DNA of 50,547 nucleotides from Magnetospirillum aberrantis SpK (GTDB taxonomy: Bacteria > Pseudomonadota > Alphaproteobacteria > Rhodospirillales > Magnetospirillaceae), in assembly GCF_011022235.1 (NCBI RefSeq), contig NZ_JAAIYP010000043.1, positions 1 through 50,547 on the forward strand, written 5' to 3'. Below the pieces are notes generated by a model. That model made no database searches. It had not been told where the DNA came from and saw only the letters and a list, made by a program, of their open reading frames with translations. Within the stretch, counting starts at the first letter, position 1, and every line of letters starts with the position of its first letter. The position numbers and the translations under genes are program-made. Positions 39,135-45,479 of this stretch are shown here, piece after piece.

Positions 39135-40490
39135 TCAGTCAACGCTGGCACACGGCACCATCCGCGCCCGAAGGCGGGACAGTACCGAGAGCGACTGCAT
39201 CAGGGCAATGGCGGTCGCCGCGATGACCGCGGCCACGCCCGCACCCTCGATTCCGGCCAGCGGCACCAGCACCACCAGCGACGGCAAATACAATACGGTG
39301 GCGGCCACGCGGATGCGCAGGGCCGTTGACGCTTCGCCAATGGAAATCAACGCCGGCTCGAGGGCGAAGGTCCCGACCCCGATCAACGCAGCCAATCCCA
39401 ACAGCAACATGGCATTAAACGCGGCAACCACCTCGGCCCCGCCGATCAACGTCAAAATCCATGGCCCGGCCACATAAAGGACCAGGGCGCAAAGGCCAGC
39501 GCCGATCCCGGACAAGCGTAGCGTGCGGCCAAGAAATCCCCACAGGGCATCCAGACGGTTCAGGGTCGCGAAGCGGGCGAATTCCGGGTAGATGGCGGTC
39601 GTCATCAACTTGACCGGCTTGGCGGCGGCCTCGGCCACTTGGCGGGCGATGCGGAACAATGCCGCCTGTGGCGCCCCGATCAGTACCCCGACGGTCAAGG
39701 TCGCCAACTGGTTGGTCAGCAGCGCCAGGGACGAGTTGGCGTTGGTGCTGAGCACGAAACGCCAGATGCCGTCGAAACCGTCGGTCAGCGAACGTTTGTC
39801 CGTTCCAGAAGACCGCAGCGACAAACCATGAAGACGGGCCTCGCGCCATGCCAGGACGATGCTGGTCATGGCGCCGGCCACCGTCGACAACGCCCAGAGG
39901 GCGAGGAAGGCGTTCAGATCGCCGCCGACCACGAAGAAAACAGCCCCGCCCAGCAACCGCACCAACGCCTCGACATTGTCTTCGAGCACCGCCAGCTTGA
40001 AACGGTCGAACAGGCGCAGCAAGCCGATCGGCGTCGAGGTGATCATGAACAGCAACGAACCGGCATAAAGCATCGCCGCCGGAACGCTTTCGGCCGGCAG
40101 GCCCATGGCCGAGCCAAAGAACCACAACGCGGCGGCAGTTCCGAGTGCGCCGACAATCGCGCTGCTGATGTCCAGCCAGCCGCTGAACAGCACCAGTCGG
40201 CGCAAGTCGTCCAGGCGACCGGCATGCAAGGCGGGGGTGCCGTAGCGCAGGATCGGTTGCCAGCTTTGGAACTTGACCACGTTTCTGGCGATTTCAACCA
40301 TGGTGTGGATGATGACCAAAACGCCGAAAGTCTCGATCCCAAGCGTCCGCACCGTCAGCGCCAGATAGCCCAGTCCCAGAAGACCGCTGACCGACTTGCC
40401 GCCGATCAACAGGCCAAGATTGGACAGCAGGCGGCGCATGACTCCGTTGCCGACGGAAGAAGAGGGAAGAGGGCGGGGGGCGTCATCCAT
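39135..40490 (-). CDS. MOP/Wzx-type membrane flippase
   Basis: A 451-residue integral membrane protein with about 12-14 hydrophobic spans, starting LLSNLGLLIGGKSVSGLLGLGYLAL and reading like a polysaccharide-biosynthesis (Wzx/RfbX) transporter. Such proteins flip lipid-linked saccharides across the inner membrane. Its position as second gene of the operon suggests it flips a glycosylated or head-group-bearing lipid made here. No close subfamily recognised. Confidence 0.85.
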   Translation of the reverse strand: MDDAPRPLPSSSVGNGVMRRLLSNLGLLIGGKSVSGLLGLGYLALTVRTLGIETFGVLVIIHTMVEIARNVVKFQSWQPILRYGTPALHAGRLDDLRRLVLFSGWLDISSAIVGALGTAAALWFFGSAMGLPAESVPAAMLYAGSLLFMITSTPIGLLRLFDRFKLAVLEDNVEALVRLLGGAVFFVVGGDLNAFLALWALSTVAGAMTSIVLAWREARLHGLSLRSSGTDKRSLTDGFDGIWRFVLSTNANSSLALLTNQLATLTVGVLIGAPQAALFRIARQVAEAAAKPVKLMTTAIYPEFARFATLNRLDALWGFLGRTLRLSGIGAGLCALVLYVAGPWILTLIGGAEVVAAFNAMLLLGLAALIGVGTFALEPALISIGEASTALRIRVAATVLYLPSLVVLVPLAGIEGAGVAAVIAATAIALMQSLSVLSRLRARMVPCASVD

Positions 40491-40505
40491 GCGGGCGGGC
40501 GTTTC

Positions 40506-41303
40506 CTATGGCGCCCGCGAGCACAGTGCAGCCCCGTCTTCGGGAGCTCCGACCTGTTCGCGCCACATTCTTGTCCCCAAACGTTCGGCGGCGGGCAAAT
40601 CCTTGGGGAAGTCCACCTCGCACCATTCGCGGCCCTGGATGTTGGCGGTGTGAACCGTCGCCTGTCCGGCCAATTCGTCGATGACGCTGAGATACCAGCG
40701 CTTCAGGCCCCCCTCGCGTCGGATGGTCTGTTCCAGGGCGTCGGCGAAAATCCGTCCGCCATCGTCGGAAAAGAACAGCATGCCAATGGATTCGGCGTGG
40801 GATTGTTCCTCGGTCAAGGTCTTGCCGATGGCAACCAGCCGCCGCCCGTCCAACTGCACCTTCATGTCGTCGGAATCGTAGCGTTCCTTGTGGTCGACGG
40901 TCACCACGATGGGGGCGTCGACCTGGGTTTTGGCTTCGGCGAACAGGCTGGGGTGGAACAGGGTGTCGCCGTTCAACAAAACGAAGTCGCCGTCCATCAT
41001 CTCGTGGCGGGCCACGAAGCAACTGCCGATGTTGTCGGCCACCTCAAAAAAGGGATTGTGCAGAGGTCGCACCAGGATGCCGTCGTCGGCCCGAGCCCGG
41101 ATGACGGTTTCCACCGCCTGAGCCTCGAAACCGGTGACAACCACCACTTCTTCAACGCCATTGGCGGCCAGTGCGGCTATCTGCCATTCCAGTACGGTAC
41201 GCCCCCCCAGCGGCAGCAGACACTTGGGGCGCTGCGCCGTGAACGGCAGTAAACGCTTTCCTTGGCCGGCGCTGAGGATGATCGCCTTCCTGCTCACTGA
41301 CAT
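40506..41303 (-). CDS. Sugar/choline-phosphate nucleotidyltransferase (LicC-like), first gene of operon
   Basis: A 265-residue NTP transferase. The N-terminal loop is LSAGQGKRLLPFTAQRPKCLLPLGG, followed by VLEWQIAALAANGVEEVVVVTGF; NPFFEVADNIGSCFVARHEM and LLNGDTLF resemble the phosphocholine and inositol-phosphate cytidylyltransferases more than sugar-nucleotide enzymes. It may supply a CDP-activated head group to the operon. GGAG lies directly before the ATG at 41303, and the divergent promoter region with the AcrR-like operator lies upstream. Confidence 0.82.
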   Translation of the reverse strand: MSVSRKAIILSAGQGKRLLPFTAQRPKCLLPLGGRTVLEWQIAALAANGVEEVVVVTGFEAQAVETVIRARADDGILVRPLHNPFFEVADNIGSCFVARHEMMDGDFVLLNGDTLFHPSLFAEAKTQVDAPIVVTVDHKERYDSDDMKVQLDGRRLVAIGKTLTEEQSHAESIGMLFFSDDGGRIFADALEQTIRREGGLKRWYLSVIDELAGQATVHTANIQGREWCEVDFPKDLPAAERLGTRMWREQVGAPEDGAALCSRAP

Positions 41304-41350
41304 CTCTCCGTTTGGCGGGTGGCGTCAAAACGCGCCACGATGACGACTTC

Positions 41351-41379
41351 TTTACAACATACACTCATGAATGTATAGC
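41351..41379 (+). promoter_or_regulatory. Candidate sigma70 promoter for mlaC overlapped by the operator
   Basis: TTTACA and TATAGC are separated by 17 bases, a fair match to the -35/-10 pattern. The AcrR-like palindrome covers the spacer and the -10 box, so a bound repressor would block this promoter. Confidence 0.5.
41356..41379. promoter_or_regulatory. AcrR-like operator in the divergent mlaC/sphingolipid promoter region
   Basis: The core at 41359-41376, ATACACTCATGAATGTAT, is an 18-base palindrome with one mismatched pair. Over 24 bases it agrees with the E. coli AcrR operator, as I remember it, at about 17 positions. An AcrR/TtgR-type regulator gene lies less than 1 kb away. Confidence 0.65.
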
Positions 41380-41421
41380 AGAACCATGTCTGGTGATACC
41401 TTTTGATAAACGGGGGCAGCT

Positions 41422-42042
41422 ATGTTTTTTTTGGGGAAAGCCGGGATTTGGCGCTGGGTGGTCGGCGCGACGGCTGCGTTGTCCTTCATGGTGGGAACCG
41501 CCGCTGCCCAGGACGGGGCCGTGGCGTTTCTTGATGGCGTGAGTAAGGAGGTGTTGGCCGAGGTCACGGCCCCCGGCCTGAGCCATGGCGAACGCCAACA
41601 GAATTTCCGTGCGATTCTGCAACGGGTGTTTGGCATGGATGAAATCTGTCGGCAGGTCCTGGGGCGTTACGGCCGGACCGCCACCGCGGAACAGCAGCAG
41701 GAATTCCGTCGGTTGTTCGAGGACATGCTGGTGGTGACCTGGGCCAGACGGTTCCAGGACTACACCGGGGGCGGCATGCGTTTCGGCGCGGCCACGCCGA
41801 TTGGGAACGGCGATGTGCTTGTCTCGTCTCAGATCGACGGGAGCGGCAATCAGCCATTGAATGTGGAGTGGCGTTTGCGCGGCGAGGGTGAGGGCTACCG
41901 TCTTCTCGACATCAAGGCCGAAGGAACCAGCATGGTGCTGACCTATCGTTCAGAATACCAAACGGTGTTGCGCCATGGCGGTCTGGACGAACTGAACGGC
42001 TTGTTGCGCAAGAAAATCGAACAATTGGCGGGGGCCGGTTGA
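41422..42042 (+). CDS. mlaC: MlaC/Ttg2D-family periplasmic lipid-binding protein
   Basis: A 206-residue exported protein of the toluene-tolerance Ttg2D (MlaC) family, which carries phospholipids between the outer and inner membrane. It has a signal peptide (WVVGATAALSFMVGTAAAQ, cleavage about residue 29) and the family core, including NFRAILQRVFGMDEI, VLGRYGRTAT and FRRLFEDMLVVTWARRF. No mlaA, B, D, E or F gene is adjacent, so it may serve the divergent sphingolipid operon. Its end faces the regulator gene with nine bases between. Confidence 0.9.
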   Translation: MFFLGKAGIWRWVVGATAALSFMVGTAAAQDGAVAFLDGVSKEVLAEVTAPGLSHGERQQNFRAILQRVFGMDEICRQVLGRYGRTATAEQQQEFRRLFEDMLVVTWARRFQDYTGGGMRFGAATPIGNGDVLVSSQIDGSGNQPLNVEWRLRGEGEGYRLLDIKAEGTSMVLTYRSEYQTVLRHGGLDELNGLLRKKIEQLAGAG

Positions 42043-42051
42043 CGGTTCCGC

Positions 42052-42660
42052 TTACGGCTTGAGGGCGTCGAAGAAAATGTCGACGGTGGCGACGATCTCG
42101 TCGTCATCCGAATAAAGCTGCGGCACTGCCAGCCAACTGAAGACGATGCCGGTGACCATGCTGAAGGTGGCGCGGGCAGCGGCTTGGGGGGTGAAGCGGG
42201 GGGTCAGGGCGCCTTTTTCCGCGGCACGGGTGTAGATGCCGGTCATCGCATGGATGATTTCACCGCTCCATTCGCTGATGCGGATTGACGCGGTTTGGTA
42301 TTCATCGACGTATTCGCACTTGCGAAATAATATGTCGATCACGCGACGGTGTTGCTCGTCATGAGCGACCCGCAACAGTGAATGTGTCCAATAATCGCGA
42401 AGCCCAGTCAACGGGTCCGTTGCGGACAATGCTTCCGACTCTATCTCATCCACTGACAGGCGAACCCTGGCATGCATTGCCTCGAACAGGTCTACCTTGT
42501 TCTTGAAATGCCAATAAATGGCGCCGCGCGTTACTCCAGCGGCGGCGGCGATGTCGGCCAGGGATGTGTTTGTTACCCCTCTTTTGCTGAATAATAATTC
42601 GGCAGCGTCAAGAAGCCTCTTCCTCGTTTCTTCTGATTCAGCCTTTGTCCTGCGGGCCAT
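42052..42660 (-). CDS. TetR-family repressor of AcrR/TtgR type
   Basis: A 202-residue regulator. The N-terminal helix-turn-helix reads TSLADIAAAAGVTRGAIYWHFKNKVDLFEAM, the form found in AcrR and TtgR, and the C-terminal ligand domain (YWTHSLLRVAHDEQHRRVIDILFRKCEY) also fits that subgroup, which responds to hydrophobic compounds. It is convergent with mlaC and probably acts on the AcrR-like operator at 41356-41379, and perhaps on its own promoter. Confidence 0.92.
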   Translation of the reverse strand: MARRTKAESEETRKRLLDAAELLFSKRGVTNTSLADIAAAAGVTRGAIYWHFKNKVDLFEAMHARVRLSVDEIESEALSATDPLTGLRDYWTHSLLRVAHDEQHRRVIDILFRKCEYVDEYQTASIRISEWSGEIIHAMTGIYTRAAEKGALTPRFTPQAAARATFSMVTGIVFSWLAVPQLYSDDDEIVATVDIFFDALKP

Positions 42661-42672
42661 GGCGCTACTCGT

Positions 42673-42701
42673 AAACGTTCAGGTTTTCCGGCTGTACGTT
42701 T
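42673..42701. promoter_or_regulatory. Inverted repeat upstream of the TetR-family gene
   Basis: AAACGTTCAG and CTGTACGTTT are ten-base arms with one mismatch around a nine-base spacer, 12 bases before the regulator's start codon. It could be an autoregulatory site, but its sequence differs from the AcrR-like operator. Confidence 0.4.
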
Positions 42702-42769
42702 CCATTCTGGAACCGGAAGCTCACAAGGGATATCTGCCTCTTTTTTTGAGGATTTTACAAGGCGTTGTA

Positions 42770-43264
42770 CTACGGATACTGCATCATCAATGTAATGCGC
42801 GCATTGCTGCCGTTGATGGTGACGGCGGATTCCCGGAAAGATGGAATGCCCAGCAACGAGGCATTGCCATTCGACACGGCGAATCCCTCTGACGGCAATC
42901 CCAGGAAATTCCGGGAAAAACGGCGGTCTTCGTTTTCGTCGTGATAGGCGGTGAAGGCGTAGACGCCCGGATGGGGCAGGGACAGGCATCCGTGAACGGT
43001 TCCGCTTTCGGCGGGAAGGCGCACTTTCCCCAGCTTCTTTCCTTTCGCCAGGAAATCTTCGGGACGGTCGCCGTAGATCGAGATGGTGACGGTTCCCTTG
43101 GCGCTGCGAACGCCCTCGACATCCACGCTCAGGGTGATGGCGTCGCCGCCAGCCGGGCATCGGCCACCCGTTGCCGGGTTCGCGGCAACGGGGGCAGCGG
43201 ACAATGCGGCCAACACAAGGACAGCGGAAATGTCCACCCAGCGTGTGAGTTTTTTCGCGACCAA
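42770..43264 (-). CDS. Exported DUF2141 protein
   Basis: A 164-residue secreted protein of the DUF2141 family: a lysine-rich start and hydrophobic signal (WVDISAVLVLAALSAAPVAA), then a beta-sandwich-like region with VTISIYG, GVYAFTAYHDENEDRRFSRNFLGLPSEGF and a C-terminal ITLMMQY. I chose the TTG at 43264 because AGGGAG lies seven bases in front of it and the protein then starts with a normal signal peptide. That ribosome site lies within a hairpin. Function of the family is unknown. Confidence 0.78.
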   Translation of the reverse strand: MVAKKLTRWVDISAVLVLAALSAAPVAANPATGGRCPAGGDAITLSVDVEGVRSAKGTVTISIYGDRPEDFLAKGKKLGKVRLPAESGTVHGCLSLPHPGVYAFTAYHDENEDRRFSRNFLGLPSEGFAVSNGNASLLGIPSFRESAVTINGSNARITLMMQYP

Positions 43265-43270
43265 GGTTTT

Positions 43271-43288
43271 CTCCCTGTAGACAGGGAG
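43271..43288 (-). promoter_or_regulatory. Hairpin that includes the DUF2141 ribosome site
   Basis: CTCCCTGT and ACAGGGAG form perfect eight-base arms with a two-base centre. In the transcript the Shine-Dalgarno bases AGGGAG would be paired, seven bases before the TTG start codon. It may alternatively be a protein-binding palindrome. Confidence 0.5.
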
Positions 43289-43337
43289 TATCCTAGTCAA
43301 TCTTGGCGATTTCTGGGGGGATTTTCCCTCGAACCGG

Positions 43338-43937
43338 TCATGACGGGGTTTGTTGGGCTTTGCGCCGCAGGTATTCCTCGCGCTTGCGCCGCATCATCCG
43401 CATGTCGTCCCACATGCCGGAATAGGCCAGTTTCAAGGCGCCGTCGAAATCGGTCAACTCGCCGTCGCCTTTCGCCGCTTCGGCGGCGATTCTGGATGCG
43501 AACGACGTCTTGGCGATGCCGGTCATCACCGCCTTGTGATCGCCGCCGATGACATAGGTGGCAATCTGCGCGTCGGTCAGCGGCTTGATCGCTTCGCCGG
43601 AACCGTTGTCGGGGGCATAGATGGCCTTTGGTCCACGCACCAGATTGAGCGAGATGCCGACCGCCGCACAATGCAATGAACAGGTGCCGTCCACCAGATC
43701 GTCGTTGTAGTGGATGAGATGGCGCGAGAAATGCCATTTTTTGCGGTCCATGCCGCAATACGGGCATTTGGGATATTTATCGAACTCGTTCTCCAACGGG
43801 TTTGGGTCTTTTGGGGTTCTGGGGGCGAACTGGGCCGGGGTGCCGTCTCCTTCGCAGGTTGCGGCCGAGACGGTGCCGGCGGACAGGGCCACGGCCCCCA
43901 GGGTACTGCCGGCAAGCAGGAAACGACGGCGGTTCAT
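43338..43937 (-). CDS. NosL-like copper-binding protein with Tat signal
   Basis: A 199-residue exported protein. The leader NRRRFLLAGS is Tat-like, and the NosL core is present: CPYCGM (C58, C61, M63) with a downstream DGTCSLHC (C86, C90) and Y/H residues between. NosL-type proteins bind Cu(I) and help deliver copper to nitrous oxide reductase or other sites. No nos genes are in the window, so its client here is unclear. It lies behind the ZnuA-like terminator and ahead of DUF2141. Confidence 0.82.
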   Translation of the reverse strand: MNRRRFLLAGSTLGAVALSAGTVSAATCEGDGTPAQFAPRTPKDPNPLENEFDKYPKCPYCGMDRKKWHFSRHLIHYNDDLVDGTCSLHCAAVGISLNLVRGPKAIYAPDNGSGEAIKPLTDAQIATYVIGGDHKAVMTGIAKTSFASRIAAEAAKGDGELTDFDGALKLAYSGMWDDMRMMRRKREEYLRRKAQQTPS

Positions 43938-44013
43938 GGCATGCTCCTACGGTGAGAAAAGAGAAGTGTCTTGCCATGGACGCTTCACGGGGGCTTTTCC
44001 TGACGTCGTCGCG

Positions 44014-44045
44014 AAAAAAAACGCCGCGGTGTTTGGCCGCGGCGT
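44014..44045 (-). terminator. Rho-independent terminator after the ZnuA-like gene
   Basis: Read on the minus strand, nine-base stem ACGCCGCGG/CCGCGGCGT around a seven-base loop, followed by a run of T residues (the A run at 44014-44020 on the plus strand). Confidence 0.93.
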
Positions 44046-44057
44046 CTTGTCGTCGGT

Positions 44058-44852
44058 CTAAAGGACGTGGCCGTCGCCATGCCGTGCCGTTTCGGCGGGT
44101 TTGCTGTTCATGCAGGCGGCCAAGGTGTCGCGGGCGCCTTCCATCAACTTGCCGTAAAGCGCCGGCCCGCTGGTCAGGTTGAACCCCAGGGGGTCGAAGG
44201 CGCCCCGAGCGCAGCCGCTGACCGGCAGGTTGAACCGCCATTCCAGGTAAAGCAGATCGGCGTTGGTCAGATGCAGCGGCGTGCCTTGGGCAGTCCCCAA
44301 TGCGGCACGGACGTTATGTTCGGTCTGATGGATTTCCGCCATCAGCGCGATTTCATTGTCCAGGATGGTTTCGCTCGCTTCGGGATAAAGCCTGACCAGG
44401 GCCGGGGCCAGCACATGCACCGCGTGGTGGACCAGACGGGGGTCGAGCCAGAACCGCAGGTCGCGGGCGTTTCCCGGCTGGTCGGTTCCGTCCTGGACCG
44501 GGGTCATGATCGGGATGTGGCGACCAAGCGTCAGGCTGCGGACCGCAAGGTCGGGCATGATCAATCCGGCCTCGGCGATGGCGCCTTCCAGTTCCGGGCC
44601 CGCCCACACCACCATATCGGCGCGGCGCAGTGCCTCGACCTGGGTGGAATCAAGCGCGATCAGATGGTCGGCCACCCGTTCGCGCATCAGCAGTTCAGGC
44701 GTGTCGACGCCGCGCAACAGGTTGGAGACCAGGGAATGAAGGGGTGGGACGCTGACCACCACCCGTGCCTGACCGGCATGGGAGGGGGCGGCGGAAAACA
44801 GCAACAGCATGGCCGAAGCCGCGGCCAGCATGGTACGAGCAAAAGAGGTCAT
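44058..44852 (-). CDS. ZnuA-like periplasmic metal-binding protein with altered ligands
   Basis: A 264-residue exported protein of the zinc/manganese substrate-binding family: signal peptide to about residue 28 (SAAPSHA), VVVSVPPLHSLVSNLLRG, ADMVVWAGPELEGAI and RFWLDPRLVHHAV. The first metal histidine may be kept (VADHLIAL), but the usual DPHxWLDP histidine is an arginine (DLRFWLDP) and the later HDAYxYF-type histidine is not evident (LTNADLLYLEWRF). Zinc uptake is therefore doubtful, and no permease or ATPase is near. It follows a DUF2946 gene and a TonB receptor. The ATG at 44852 gives a normal signal peptide. Confidence 0.78.
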   Translation of the reverse strand: MTSFARTMLAAASAMLLLFSAAPSHAGQARVVVSVPPLHSLVSNLLRGVDTPELLMRERVADHLIALDSTQVEALRRADMVVWAGPELEGAIAEAGLIMPDLAVRSLTLGRHIPIMTPVQDGTDQPGNARDLRFWLDPRLVHHAVHVLAPALVRLYPEASETILDNEIALMAEIHQTEHNVRAALGTAQGTPLHLTNADLLYLEWRFNLPVSGCARGAFDPLGFNLTSGPALYGKLMEGARDTLAACMNSKPAETARHGDGHVL

Positions 44853-44958
44853 GGTGACTTCGCTTTCGATGCATGGGCATAAGGACCGCACCGGCGGCCA
44901 GTTGCCCGCGACGGGATGCCGCGCCGATGGGGCGCGGTGAATTCAGAAAAAGCGGAAG

Positions 44959-45399
44959 TCAGGCTGTCGGCGGGGCACGAGGACCGGCGGCGCCGGTCAG
45001 GAACGACGGACGGTGGAGCGGGCGGCCGGGGACCGGAAGAATTTGGATGCCGCCGGTTCGCTCGGGCGGGACGACATCCGCCGGGGCCGGGCTTTGGCTG
45101 GCGGCGTGGAACAGCGGCAGGCACAGGAAGCAAAGCGCACCGTGCCCGCTTGCCTCGCCCTCTTGTGCTCCTGCGTCGATCACCACCATGCCGGCGGTGG
45201 TACACACCACCAGATGGCTGGTGTCGAAGGACTGGGCGAAGGCGGACGGGGCGCCGGCCCCGCCGGCCAGCGGGGCCGCCCCCAAGACGTTGAACAGCAA
45301 CAGGACCAAGCCGGTCCAGGCGGCGACGAAGCGTCTCCCGGCGGCGGTCGAACGATCGACAGCCGTGTCGTAACGACGGATGGAGAGCCCCCTCTTCAT
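44959..45399 (-). CDS. DUF2946 protein, copy 1
   Basis: A 146-residue protein with an N-terminal membrane segment (FVAAWTGLVLLLFNVLGAAPLA), then VVCTTAGMVVID and GHGALCFLCLPLFH, and a C-terminal PRAPP. The three cysteines and histidines suggest metal binding in the periplasm; the family is often seen beside metal-related TonB receptors. It is the same length as the copy at 49528-49968 and shares all these motifs. An FNR-like box lies 22 bases before the ATG at 45399. Confidence 0.82.
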   Translation of the reverse strand: MKRGLSIRRYDTAVDRSTAAGRRFVAAWTGLVLLLFNVLGAAPLAGGAGAPSAFAQSFDTSHLVVCTTAGMVVIDAGAQEGEASGHGALCFLCLPLFHAASQSPAPADVVPPERTGGIQILPVPGRPLHRPSFLTGAAGPRAPPTA

Positions 45400-45421
45400 G
45401 TCCGGCAGGATGGTCGTGCAT

Positions 45422-45435
45422 GTGATCCAAGTCAA
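45422..45435 (-). promoter_or_regulatory. FNR-like box upstream of DUF2946 copy 1
   Basis: On the minus strand TTGACTTGGATCAC fits TTGAT-N4-ATCAA with two mismatches. It lies 22 bases before the start codon, as does the corresponding box of copy 2. Confidence 0.4.
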
Positions 45436-45479
45436 GTCGGCTGCCGGGGCGGGAAAACGCCTCGGCAGCCGGCTTGGAA

